Source of the DNA: Snodgrassella alvi
Lineage (GTDB): Bacteria; Pseudomonadota; Gammaproteobacteria; Burkholderiales; Neisseriaceae
Length of the DNA stretch: 42,474 nucleotides
Direction of reading: 5' to 3'
NCBI RefSeq assembly: GCF_002777825.1
Contig: NZ_MEIR01000088.1
Span: 1 to 42,474, forward strand
The notes beneath the pieces were generated by a model. That model saw nothing but the letters and a program-made list of their open reading frames with translations, was not told the DNA's origin and did not search any database. The number at the start of each line of letters is the position of its first letter. Position 1 is the stretch's first letter. Shown one piece after another: positions 28,086 to 37,605 of this stretch. A program made the translations under genes and the position numbers.

Positions 28086-28202
28086 AACAAATTAACTTAT
28101 ACTTTCTAATATAAAAACAATTATTTAAATTTAATTGTTTAGCAATACACAGAGCATTTTAATAAATACTAAACTATATCCAATAACAATGCAGTTAAAG
28201 CA

Positions 28203-28922
28203 CTACTTTTTAGCATCAGGTAATATCTTTTGTACCTTTTTTTCTAATTTATCCTGAACTTTCTGTTTACCTTGCTGTTGCAATTTATCCAACGGCTCCT
28301 GCATAGCCCGCTGATGCTTTTTCGCAAGCTGTGCCTGTTTTTTCTGCTCTTTTAATAACTTTTTCTGTTCCTTTTCCGCCTGTTTTTGCTGTTTGAGTAA
28401 ATCCTTAACCTGCTTTTTGGATTTCAATTGAGCCTGTGCACCATCTGCCAAAATATAGTTGTCTCTAAATAATTTCAACTTATTCACAGGAATCAGTATT
28501 TTCCATGTTTTATCATCAGCTTCTGGTTTATTAAAGAAAAATACCAAACCCAAATATTGTGTTTTATTATCAATATCTCCTCTTACTTCCTGAGTATCAA
28601 AAGGATAAATCATACGTATATCCTTTTTAATCAATTCCTCAGCCAGAGCATTATCTGCATTGGTAAGTAAATCATAATAGCTGGCCTGATTAAACAGATT
28701 ATCACCACGTAATTGATAAATAACCATTCTAAAAGTATTTTGCTGCGATTTATCAGTCTGATTTAAAAGAGGCGCTGAAACCACCCAAAAATTATAATGA
28801 TAATGTTTCAGCTCAACCGCTTCTTTACCTGCTTTACGCGCATCCTCATATCCTTGTTGTAATAACCCACAACCGGATAATCCCGTTAGCAAAATTAGCA
28901 CAAACAACAAACGAAAATTCAT
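28203..28922 (-). CDS. tssJ: T6SS outer-membrane lipoprotein TssJ with Lys/Gln-rich tail
   Basis: A 239-residue lipoprotein with lipobox LSGC (Cys18). Residues about 40-160 fit the TssJ transthyretin-like fold: FRMVIYQLRGDNLFNQASYYDLL, spread over bases 28670-28740, and a later WKILIPVNKLKLF. TssJ anchors the TssL-TssM membrane complex to the outer membrane. Normal TssJ proteins end near the fold; here about 73 more residues (167-239) form a highly charged, Lys/Gln/Leu-rich probable coiled-coil. The gene starts immediately after the tssG stop. Confidence 0.9.
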   Translation of the reverse strand: MNFRLLFVLILLTGLSGCGLLQQGYEDARKAGKEAVELKHYHYNFWVVSAPLLNQTDKSQQNTFRMVIYQLRGDNLFNQASYYDLLTNADNALAEELIKKDIRMIYPFDTQEVRGDIDNKTQYLGLVFFFNKPEADDKTWKILIPVNKLKLFRDNYILADGAQAQLKSKKQVKDLLKQQKQAEKEQKKLLKEQKKQAQLAKKHQRAMQEPLDKLQQQGKQKVQDKLEKKVQKILPDAKK

Positions 28923-29885
28923 CTACAACACCCCCAGAAAAATCGAAAATTGCATACCAGCTTCCGGCTGGCCAACAGTAACGCCAGCACTTAGCTGCTG
29001 CGGTGTAGTACCATTTAATTTTGCCAACGGTAACAATTCTGCACTGATTCTGACTACCAGTTCAACATCCAAACTACAACCAACATATTTCTTGACCAAA
29101 GTTTGTAAAATCATCCGCACTGGTTGATTTTCATATAATAAATTCAATATAGAATAATTATTTAATTTTACAAATACTCTTATACGGCTATTGGCATCAT
29201 ACAGAAATCTTCCCAGAACTGCATTTTCAAACGCAATACCTGTACCCATTGACAACTGAGGAACCGGATATTTAACAGGAACAAACTCTTCTATAACTAC
29301 TTCGCTGGCAGCAGGAATAACATAATGTACAATTTCTTTTAAACCAAAAGTATTTTTATTTTTCTTATTTAAATTTTTAAGAACACCCAGATAATAGCGC
29401 GGATCAATATCAAGAGAACGGCGACCATGAATCAAAGTCAGCAATGCCTGTGAAAGACGATCAGAAGCATTCGGACGATACTGGAATTCATAATAAAAAC
29501 GTTTCCATACCTGATAAAACATAGCTATCAGACGATGGTGGAACATATCCAGAAAGGCCGTCAAATTTTCCATGCCATCTTTTTTTTCAGCACATTCAGC
29601 AATGAGCCAATTAGGCATTACCCCATCTGTACCAATTAATCCCATAAAAGTAGTAAATACTACTGGTAACTTATAGTCATAAACTGATTCAGGTAAGGCC
29701 TGCTTAAGCTCACTGGCTGGAAAACCAAGATATGGCCAAGCACAAAACTGCAAAGTCAAATCACTTTTACTCTGCAAATCAGGTACACGTAAATTAACTT
29801 GATGCGATTCCAGCAAATAGCAAAACTGAAAAAAATTATATGCTTCTGGTGCCAGCAGCAAGCGATTAAACAAACCGGCATTCAT
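28923..29885 (-). CDS. tssG: T6SS baseplate protein TssG
   Basis: A 320-residue member of the TssG/ImpH/VasB family. The N-terminus EAYNFFQFCYLLES, the following beta-strand region with FCAWPYLGFPASEL, and the MFHHRLIAMFYQVWKRF block (about 110-126) are typical. TssG bridges two TssF copies with TssE in the baseplate wedge. Its ATG overlaps the tssF stop by one base (TAATG), so the two subunits are translationally coupled, matching their fixed stoichiometry. Confidence 0.95.
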   Translation of the reverse strand: MNAGLFNRLLLAPEAYNFFQFCYLLESHQVNLRVPDLQSKSDLTLQFCAWPYLGFPASELKQALPESVYDYKLPVVFTTFMGLIGTDGVMPNWLIAECAEKKDGMENLTAFLDMFHHRLIAMFYQVWKRFYYEFQYRPNASDRLSQALLTLIHGRRSLDIDPRYYLGVLKNLNKKNKNTFGLKEIVHYVIPAASEVVIEEFVPVKYPVPQLSMGTGIAFENAVLGRFLYDANSRIRVFVKLNNYSILNLLYENQPVRMILQTLVKKYVGCSLDVELVVRISAELLPLAKLNGTTPQQLSAGVTVGQPEAGMQFSIFLGVL

Positions 29886-31642
29886 TAAATTTTTTCATCC
29901 ACATTAATTGGCCAACTTAAAGTAATAGCCTCCGGCTGTAATATTACATTTACTTTAATAGCTAAATTGAGCTGAGCATGTGCAATCAAGTAACGATTTA
30001 ATACATAGCCAAATAAGGCTGCATCTGCTTCATTAATAAATCCTGTACTATCCAGTTCAATATTAATTACCAGACACCTAATCATCATACCCTGATGCAT
30101 AATATGTTTAATTTCAGTCTGAACAGCATTGATTGCAGCTATATTTTTTTCATTTGCAGCGGCCGTAGACCAATTAAGTAAACGCAAACTATTTTTTAAT
30201 GTACCCGTATCAAGCGTAGCCAAATAATTATTACTCATTTCGAATAGTAACTGCCATTGCTGATTCTTATAATCAGGCGGATAGTGTAAAGCTGTTGGCA
30301 CCATTACCATTTGAGCATCTTTTACGCCCAAAACAGGAGAATGCAGGCTTAACTTTTTATTATATTTAGTGATTTGGCGAGGTAAATTACCATTAGCTCC
30401 TAAAATACTGATAGAAAATATTTCCTCTTCATCTACCTGCATTTCACCACTAAAGCTAATAAAACTATCGTATCTATTTCCGATACCTTGTCGCGTACGG
30501 ATATAATAATAAGGATTGTCCTGCTCAAGAATACTTAACTCACGTTTGCCATGCCTGAATTCATTAAAAGGCAAATAACGCTTTCTATTGCCATTAATCT
30601 TACTAAATGATTCTACTTCAGTTACAGCGCATACATTAACCTGCTCTGAAGCCGAAAACATAGGAGACAACCTATATTCAGTATGCAAATTAGAACGCAC
30701 TATCGGTTCAGCCTCCAAATCAAACAGATTGATAACAGGCACACAAAATAACTTTAAATATTCGCGGTTAAAAACCAATTCTAATGGAAAATCACGTTGC
30801 AAATGACAATTTACCAATAGCTCATGTTTATCATTATCAAAATCTTTCCCACTCAATCCCTTTAATTCAAAAAACAAAAACTTTTCTTTAAACAGAAAAT
30901 ATTCCATCAATAAATCGTGTTCATTAGCCTGTCTCTGTTGTAACCAGGTTACTGAATCATAGTTAAAATGGGCTCGTTGTAGTGATAGCTTATCATTTAC
31001 AGCAATAAAATCTTCATCCGTAGAAATCCGTGCTAAGTGATTTATCAAATAATGATAAATACTCAATCTGGTTTCTATTTCACCAACAAGATGGAACTTA
31101 AGCGAAAATTGGTCTGGCAGACGGATATTCTGACCAGCATCAGTTTGACGTAATTGCAAACGCAATTGAATAATAGACTGACCCAAATCATTATGCACCA
31201 GACGAAAATCACCTATATCAACAGGATAGATATCAACTGCTTGTGTTGTCCGATATTCACAAGAAATGCCAGTGTTTGAATCAACCGCAGTCTGCAATAT
31301 TAATCCAGCCGGAATATGCTGATCATTGGTATAAATCTGTTTATTCAGCATCAACTGTACTATCGACATCGAAGCAACAGGTTGAAGATGGTGTGGCCAT
31401 AACAACGCCAGCGCACTTTCTGTTAATTCCGGCATATCGTCATCGATTTTCTGATACAGCTTTGCCGTTAAAAAAGCAAACCCCTCAAATAAACGTTCTA
31501 CCATCGGATCCCGTTCAAGAGAATCCTGCATTTTCAAATACTGCGCAGCATCAGGATGAGCCTCTGCAAAATCCTGCCCAGCTTCTTTCAGATAGCGCAT
31601 TTCCGCTTCATAATAACGCAGAATATTGTCTTTTTTATCCAT
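29885..31642 (-). CDS. tssF: T6SS baseplate protein TssF
   Basis: A 585-residue TssF/ImpG/VasA protein. The N-terminus is characteristic: YYEAEMRYLKEAGQDFAEAHP, then DPMVERLFEGFAFLTAKLYQKIDDD in bases 31425-31510. TssF is the main wedge scaffold in contact with TssG, TssE and the hub. The ribosome site AGG lies about 9 nt before the ATG at 31642. It lies 9 bp after tssA and overlaps tssG by one base. Confidence 0.95.
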   Translation of the reverse strand: MDKKDNILRYYEAEMRYLKEAGQDFAEAHPDAAQYLKMQDSLERDPMVERLFEGFAFLTAKLYQKIDDDMPELTESALALLWPHHLQPVASMSIVQLMLNKQIYTNDQHIPAGLILQTAVDSNTGISCEYRTTQAVDIYPVDIGDFRLVHNDLGQSIIQLRLQLRQTDAGQNIRLPDQFSLKFHLVGEIETRLSIYHYLINHLARISTDEDFIAVNDKLSLQRAHFNYDSVTWLQQRQANEHDLLMEYFLFKEKFLFFELKGLSGKDFDNDKHELLVNCHLQRDFPLELVFNREYLKLFCVPVINLFDLEAEPIVRSNLHTEYRLSPMFSASEQVNVCAVTEVESFSKINGNRKRYLPFNEFRHGKRELSILEQDNPYYYIRTRQGIGNRYDSFISFSGEMQVDEEEIFSISILGANGNLPRQITKYNKKLSLHSPVLGVKDAQMVMVPTALHYPPDYKNQQWQLLFEMSNNYLATLDTGTLKNSLRLLNWSTAAANEKNIAAINAVQTEIKHIMHQGMMIRCLVINIELDSTGFINEADAALFGYVLNRYLIAHAQLNLAIKVNVILQPEAITLSWPINVDEKI

Positions 31643-31651
31643 ATCTACTAC

Positions 31652-33232
31652 CTATTTATACAATAATTGATGCGCCAAAAACGGATTGAGCAACACCAGC
31701 TCTTTTTTCAACTCTTCGATTTGCCCTGCTATCAATTCTTTATTACTGCCTTTAATAGTTATATGTTTTTGCTGTAAAAGCTTTAACAGCTCGTGTTTAA
31801 TCTGAAAAGTTAGCTTTTTATTCCATTCAAATAAAGGTTGTTGTGAAAATGGAAGATTAAGCTTTTCCAGCAAAGATAAAGCAAAATCAGTTTTGCCTCC
31901 TTTCATCGCCAAGCGAGCAAGTAGAAACTGCTTGTAATACAGTTGTTCAAAACCATCCTCAAACTGTACCGTAGCCAACCATTCCATGGTTTTATCAAAG
32001 CCCTGTTCTGCCAGAATAACAAAAGCCTGTGCTTCAATATCATTCGTTGAAGTAAGCTCATTATTGGAAGATAGCTGTATTTCCTCCACACTCTGTTGCT
32101 GAAAACGAGCATGAACAGCAATCCAGTTTAATACCTCGCTTGAAGCAAAAGGACGATTATCATTAAATGCCAATGTTTCCAACCCAGCTACCCGAGTCAG
32201 CAGAAACGCCAGATCACTACACAGCATATCAGCCCAAATATTTGCTTCAGGAGCCAAATGTTGCATTGCAGTCCAGCTCAGAAATTGCAAATCAAGATAA
32301 AAATGATTGGATGCCTCCATAAAACCAGCATGACATTGTTCCAGTAACTCAACCCAGTTTTTACGCTGATATAACGTCTGCAAACGGTTAACTAACTCCT
32401 GCCGAGGAGGAGCAATTTTAGTTACACCATCTTGATGCAAAGGTAACTGCTCCAGCAAATCCCAGCGAAACTGACGCAATAGCCGATACGAGGCATATGC
32501 CTTCTGCTCCTTATCAGCAATAAACTGCCCTACCGATTTCATTGTTTGCATCAAATCCTGAGAAGAACGTAAAATTACCTCATCATTATCAACATTGACA
32601 CCCTGACCAGAATTATTATCAGCAAAGGATGCAGTAGCTTGATTTGCCGCCGGAGTTTTACTTTCGCCAGCAGGAACCGGTAACAAACCCAGCAAACCAC
32701 TTAGCTCATCAATTGATTCCTTAAATTGTGCGCCTAAATTTTCCTGAATTAATTCGCACAATATCGTAATAGCTTGATACTCATTAGGTAGCAACTTGTT
32801 TTCGCATAATAAAAATGCATCTTCCATTTTGGTGCTACCCAGCCAGCGGAGCATAGTTTTAATCACCGAAATACGCTGAGGCTGAAAAGTAGATGGATAT
32901 ATAGCCTGCAAACCGTATAGTAATAACAACCCCTTGATTAACCCCTGAAATGCCTCACGACGAAACAATACATAGGTTAAATACACCACCACACGAATAT
33001 CTTTACCCACATTTTGGCACAGATAACTGGCTGCATCCTCAATTTTGCCTAACTGAATATCACTAACCTTTTCCAGCTCCTGACGAATATCCAGAAAAGA
33101 ATCATGATGAGTCACATCTTCAGGCTGGCCATCCACCGGAGCCAAAAGATATTCAATATCGTCCCATAAAGGCTTTACATCTTCATAGATTTTCCGCTTC
33201 TGAAGAACTTTTAATGCTGCACTAATCTGCAT
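31652..33232 (-). CDS. tssA: T6SS cap/assembly protein TssA
   Basis: A TssA-family protein with an ImpA N-terminal domain: DSFLDIRQELEKV, then NVGKDIRVVVYLTYVLFRREAF. TssA proteins prime and cap the growing sheath-tube. I chose the ATG at 33232, giving 526 residues, because AAGGAAGATC lies 7 nt upstream. The frame runs back to 33271, but those 13 residues lie in the tssM overlap and lack a ribosome site. The start overlaps tssM by 11 bp. The C-terminal half is helical without a recognised VgrG/PAAR-like end, and which TssA class it belongs to is not settled. Confidence 0.87.
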   Translation of the reverse strand: MQISAALKVLQKRKIYEDVKPLWDDIEYLLAPVDGQPEDVTHHDSFLDIRQELEKVSDIQLGKIEDAASYLCQNVGKDIRVVVYLTYVLFRREAFQGLIKGLLLLYGLQAIYPSTFQPQRISVIKTMLRWLGSTKMEDAFLLCENKLLPNEYQAITILCELIQENLGAQFKESIDELSGLLGLLPVPAGESKTPAANQATASFADNNSGQGVNVDNDEVILRSSQDLMQTMKSVGQFIADKEQKAYASYRLLRQFRWDLLEQLPLHQDGVTKIAPPRQELVNRLQTLYQRKNWVELLEQCHAGFMEASNHFYLDLQFLSWTAMQHLAPEANIWADMLCSDLAFLLTRVAGLETLAFNDNRPFASSEVLNWIAVHARFQQQSVEEIQLSSNNELTSTNDIEAQAFVILAEQGFDKTMEWLATVQFEDGFEQLYYKQFLLARLAMKGGKTDFALSLLEKLNLPFSQQPLFEWNKKLTFQIKHELLKLLQQKHITIKGSNKELIAGQIEELKKELVLLNPFLAHQLLYK

Positions 33233-36200
33233 TTTGATCTTCCTTAAATACCTGTTGCGGCAAATGAGCACCTTTTAATTTCAGCAGCGTAATCAGATCA
33301 TTAGTCTGCAAATTTTTCAGATTCATTTCTACTGCCCTGTTTTTAATTGTCCATTTAAGCTGATAAGTGCCATCATCATTTTTACGCGCCTGAGCCTTTT
33401 CAAATAAACGTAAGATACTCAAATCACCTACAACTTCAAGCTGCCCTGTTTTGTTTTCAGTATCAACCCACTGTATTGAAGCTTTCTTATCAACATTATC
33501 ACTAACAGACCAGTTCACCTTGTGCCAGAAAGATTTTTCATTATAAAACTGAACATTCTGCTTATTGAGCGAAAGCGTAATCTGCTTAACCTCGGGAGTT
33601 GGTAAAAGCATTACCTCAAAAGAAGCCGTATTTGTACCGTCAGCCACAAATTCTAACAACTGATTTAATTCATTTAAGCCACTTACAAACTGATCATCAA
33701 TCTGCACCTGATCCATAACGGCAGGATTAACAATCCACTGATTGCCCACAAGATTAAGAACTTTATTTAAATATTGCTGATTAAATTGAGCAACCACACC
33801 CTTTTGTGGGTCAATAAACTTCTGTAACTCAGACAAAGACACATCCAGATTGCCAGATGGATTCAAAGGATAGCGATTAGCAAAACGATAATTCCATTGC
33901 GATACAACCATCTGCTGCCATAGAGCATTGATATTGTTTAAAGCAGGCACCAGAATAGCTTTTTTAGCATCAGCAAAAGGATAGTCAAGCAGAGTATGTC
34001 CAATATCCTGCCACTCTTCCCCCAGATTAGCTACCTGTAAATTAATTGATTCTTCAGCCTTAGCCAAACTGGAACTATTATCCCCATTTAATATAGTATT
34101 AAAAGAAAGCTGCGAAGCAGAAGCCTGATTATTCGCGCCCTGAACTTTCTGCACCTCCAGATACATAGCCAGTAGATTTTCCTGATACTGATCCAGTTTA
34201 CGGCTGGTTTGCTTATTCTTATCCTCTACTGTTTTAATTAAACCAACGATTGGCTCAAAATCCTGTAATACCCCCTTACCATCGTCGGTGCGGTCTTCAG
34301 GATAGCCAATACTGGCATTAAACTGAATTGCAGTTAATAACTTCACCAGTACCGAATTTTTTTTGTCTGAATATTTCTTCAGACGATCCATCTGCTTGTT
34401 AAGACCACTAACAGGAACCCATTGAATACCAGATAGAAAGCTTGTCCAAGCATTGAAATAATCTTGCTTGTACAAAGTCATTATTTGTTTACGGATATCC
34501 GTATTTTCGTTACTTTCCTCTGATTCATTAAGCACCCATGAACCATTTTTAAAGTGTTCAGGATTAAACTTATCAATTTCCGGTTTAAACCATTCATTCC
34601 AAGCACGAGCAGTAAAAGCACCATGTAATTTTTGTTTATTTGTCCAAAATTGAGTGCTTTCCTTACCAGCCAATTGTACCAAATCAATATCAGCATAATT
34701 CTTTAATGCCCTATCAAGTAAATGCTGATAAATAACTACATCTTCCTGCTGCTGGCTAACAATATTATTCAATACCGCACGACTCTGAGCCACCAGTGCA
34801 GAATCCTCATTCAGAAACCAGCTACTATGCTTACCCATATTACGGGTATAAAACCTGAATATATTTTGCGCCGCATCTGCATTCTGTAAGCCTTGCGTCC
34901 GATACAAACGGGATAAATAATCACTGAGAAAAATATTATCCATCCGTTTAGGACGCCGAAGCATTAAATATGCCTTAAGCGCATCAAAACCCTCATCAAG
35001 AGCAACAGCATTACTTGATTGCTCCCCACCTTCATCTATAACTTCATGCGTAATCACTGCATGAGATGAAGTCTGCAAGTGTTCTAAAGATTCCAATACC
35101 AAAATAATCTGCTGATCAGCAGGCCTGATCAGCCATTTTTTCGCAGCCGTACCATAAGCAGCAAATGCCTTATTCAGTAGTAAATCATCATGATTGAAAC
35201 CCAGGCGGCGATAAAATGGTTTAGGAACATTATTCACCAGTGCAATATGATTTTGTAGAGCCAAAATAGAATTAATCGGACTCCCGGCACCAGAAAACTT
35301 ATGCAGATTAGTAATCTGACTACGGAAAGTTTGCGCCTCGCGATAATTACTAGCAAAGGCATACACAATCGCAACAAATGCAACCATACTGAATACCAAA
35401 CCAGCTTTAGCCAGCTTCAAAGCACCAGACTGAACAAATAATTTGGCAGGACGCTGATATAAATGCTCAGCAACCATCGACCATGTTTCCCACCAATTAC
35501 TTTGTTTAGCTTGTACCGTAATGCCCTTAAACCATAGCAACTGCTGTTCAGAATAAACCTCAGCAAAATTTATTTTAGCCGAAGCAATAGTATCAATCAG
35601 AGGCAAGAATTGCCTGTCCCTGCTTTTCAGAAAAGCATGAAGAAATAAATTCCCAGCTTTAACTTTTAAATCAGAGATAGTATCTTCCGATGGAGATGAC
35701 CAAGCAAAAACCTGATTGAGTGGAAACTTATTTAACTCAATATCACTTTGAAGAACATGCAGAAATGGAATTTTCCAATTTAAAAGCCGATAAAATTTTT
35801 CCAGCCACACATTAGCACTATCATGAGTAACCGAAGTTTTATTACTTTTCAGATCGCGTAATATGATCAAGCCATCAAATGGACAATTGTATTTACCGCG
35901 GAATGCAGGTACATACTCAATTTCATCAATGGCATTCATCAAAACCAAATAAACATTGTCTACCTGTACCCAACCAGTGCGCTGCAACTGCTCACCCACA
36001 TCACTAAACGCATCTGGCACACCATGTACCGCCAGAATATAACAACGATTGAAAACAGGCAGATGATATTTCTGCTTTAAGTAATTCTGAAAAGCAATTA
36101 AATTCTGCTGAGCAGGGCTTTCGCGCGTATATGTTGAACGTTCAACAAAACGTATCGTTCTTTCCTGCCCATCGATAACCACAAAAATACGCCAGAATAA

Positions 36201-36461
36201 TGGCAATATAATGCACAGAAACAAACCAGCCAATGCCAGCAATATCAAATGGAATTTATGATTTAACAGCCAGTTTTTATCATAATACCAGTATAAAAAA
36301 GCAGTTAAACCGCATACCAGTATCAGCCAAAGACAACTGCACAATAGCCATAATTTCAGAATTTTCGGTCGCTGAGTGACTTTCTGATTCGCCTGCGCTA
36401 GCCTAGACAATTGACTGTTCACACGAGAACTGAATTGTCGTAACTGGTTCCACCTTAACAT
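33222..36461 (-). CDS. tssM: T6SS membrane-complex protein TssM (IcmF-like), degenerate P-loop
   Basis: A 1079-residue inner-membrane protein. Membrane segments are at about 35-58, 71-95 and 351-371; residues 96-345 are cytosolic and 372-1079 periplasmic, where the C-terminal end binds TssJ. The cytosolic part has the IcmF-type PFDGLIILRDL. At the position of the Walker A motif found in many TssM proteins it reads HGVPDAFSDVG (146-156), with no GKS/T, so ATP binding is unlikely. The C-terminal beta domain (about 960-1075) fits the family, for example KKASIQWVDTENKTGQLEV. TssL, its partner, is not in the window. Start ATG 36461 has a weak ribosome site. Confidence 0.93.
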   Translation of the reverse strand: MLRWNQLRQFSSRVNSQLSRLAQANQKVTQRPKILKLWLLCSCLWLILVCGLTAFLYWYYDKNWLLNHKFHLILLALAGLFLCIILPLFWRIFVVIDGQERTIRFVERSTYTRESPAQQNLIAFQNYLKQKYHLPVFNRCYILAVHGVPDAFSDVGEQLQRTGWVQVDNVYLVLMNAIDEIEYVPAFRGKYNCPFDGLIILRDLKSNKTSVTHDSANVWLEKFYRLLNWKIPFLHVLQSDIELNKFPLNQVFAWSSPSEDTISDLKVKAGNLFLHAFLKSRDRQFLPLIDTIASAKINFAEVYSEQQLLWFKGITVQAKQSNWWETWSMVAEHLYQRPAKLFVQSGALKLAKAGLVFSMVAFVAIVYAFASNYREAQTFRSQITNLHKFSGAGSPINSILALQNHIALVNNVPKPFYRRLGFNHDDLLLNKAFAAYGTAAKKWLIRPADQQIILVLESLEHLQTSSHAVITHEVIDEGGEQSSNAVALDEGFDALKAYLMLRRPKRMDNIFLSDYLSRLYRTQGLQNADAAQNIFRFYTRNMGKHSSWFLNEDSALVAQSRAVLNNIVSQQQEDVVIYQHLLDRALKNYADIDLVQLAGKESTQFWTNKQKLHGAFTARAWNEWFKPEIDKFNPEHFKNGSWVLNESEESNENTDIRKQIMTLYKQDYFNAWTSFLSGIQWVPVSGLNKQMDRLKKYSDKKNSVLVKLLTAIQFNASIGYPEDRTDDGKGVLQDFEPIVGLIKTVEDKNKQTSRKLDQYQENLLAMYLEVQKVQGANNQASASQLSFNTILNGDNSSSLAKAEESINLQVANLGEEWQDIGHTLLDYPFADAKKAILVPALNNINALWQQMVVSQWNYRFANRYPLNPSGNLDVSLSELQKFIDPQKGVVAQFNQQYLNKVLNLVGNQWIVNPAVMDQVQIDDQFVSGLNELNQLLEFVADGTNTASFEVMLLPTPEVKQITLSLNKQNVQFYNEKSFWHKVNWSVSDNVDKKASIQWVDTENKTGQLEVVGDLSILRLFEKAQARKNDDGTYQLKWTIKNRAVEMNLKNLQTNDLITLLKLKGAHLPQQVFKEDQNAD

Positions 36462-36483
36462 AAAAACCGGCCTATAATTGAAT

Positions 36484-37605
36484 TTACTTAATCTGAGAAA
36501 CAGGTATTATTTTTGCATTATGCTGATCCAGTACTACATAGGAATTTTTATGTGCCTGATAAACAGCAAGCAATAATTTCATCCATTCGCCTGTGTACTG
36601 TAGCTTTTGAAAGAATTCCGGGATATCCTGCGTATAAGTTTCGATTTCATAATCCCTTTTTATCAGAGTCTCAGTTAATTGCGTAATTTCAGGCTGCTTG
36701 ATTTCCTGAGCACGGCTTTTAATCTGGAAACCAGACACCTTATCAGTGATAGCCGAAAAAAAATAATCCTGATCTAAGTGCCACGTACGAACATCAAAAG
36801 CCCGCTGAACCTTTGCCAGCTTGCCCTTACTGGCAAAAAGCATAACCAGATACAACTCAAATTCTGGCTGACACTCAAATCCCAGTACGAGAATTTTCTG
36901 ATACAACTTTTCCTGAAACCGATCAATAACCCAGTTTAAATCGTCAAATTTCACATAATAGTCTGGGATTACCGGGCAATAACCACCCTCAGCGATCACC
37001 AGCTCCCTAAATACCAGCCAGCTTTCCCTATCTGCCGTCCATAACCACAGATACTGGGTATACTGATCAGAGAAAAAATCTTTAGAAGATAAAGTTTGAA
37101 CCAACTGAGATAAAACAACATGTAAACGATCAGAATAAGCAAAAGAACTATTTTGAATGGGTAGTTCCATACTCATAGACTCAAAAACAGATTTCTTCCT
37201 CTCTTCAGAATTCAGGCTGAGATAATGGTAAAAATCATCAGCCTGATTTAACTGCCCGCAGCGCAGTATTACCTCTTCCAGCACCATAAATTCCGACCAG
37301 TACTTTTGATTATTCAGTACCTTTTCATTATAAACAAACTGATTATTACGCTGATAAATAAACCATATCTGATACCAGATACAGCGCAAAAGTAACAGCA
37401 AAGTTACCACCGCAACAGCAGGCAGTATCGAAACCAGCCACTTCTGCCAATGTACCGTAATTTCCAGCCCTAGCTGGGCAATAATAGAATCAGCATATTT
37501 TCTATTAATAGAAATTGCCAACGCATATAAAGCAAGCCACGCAAGCCAGCGCACCGGCTGCGGCGCAGGCCAAGTAGTTTGGCGTTGAGTGCTATTCGTT
37601 ATCAT
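36484..37605 (-). CDS. Uncharacterised two-TM membrane protein in the T6SS operon
   Basis: A 373-residue protein that I do not recognise. Two membrane segments lie at about 18-33 and 57-76, with a short loop between them; the charge pattern after TM2 (RCIWYQIWFIYQR) puts the remaining 290 residues in the cytosol. The cytosolic part is Trp/Tyr-rich and helical, with no catalytic motif I can name. The start overlaps the Sel1-protein gene by 14 bp, and tssM begins 22 bp after its stop, so it is made with the T6SS. It could be an accessory membrane-complex factor or a VgrG-linked membrane effector. Neither is shown. Confidence 0.8.
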   Translation of the reverse strand: MITNSTQRQTTWPAPQPVRWLAWLALYALAISINRKYADSIIAQLGLEITVHWQKWLVSILPAVAVVTLLLLLRCIWYQIWFIYQRNNQFVYNEKVLNNQKYWSEFMVLEEVILRCGQLNQADDFYHYLSLNSEERKKSVFESMSMELPIQNSSFAYSDRLHVVLSQLVQTLSSKDFFSDQYTQYLWLWTADRESWLVFRELVIAEGGYCPVIPDYYVKFDDLNWVIDRFQEKLYQKILVLGFECQPEFELYLVMLFASKGKLAKVQRAFDVRTWHLDQDYFFSAITDKVSGFQIKSRAQEIKQPEITQLTETLIKRDYEIETYTQDIPEFFQKLQYTGEWMKLLLAVYQAHKNSYVVLDQHNAKIIPVSQIK

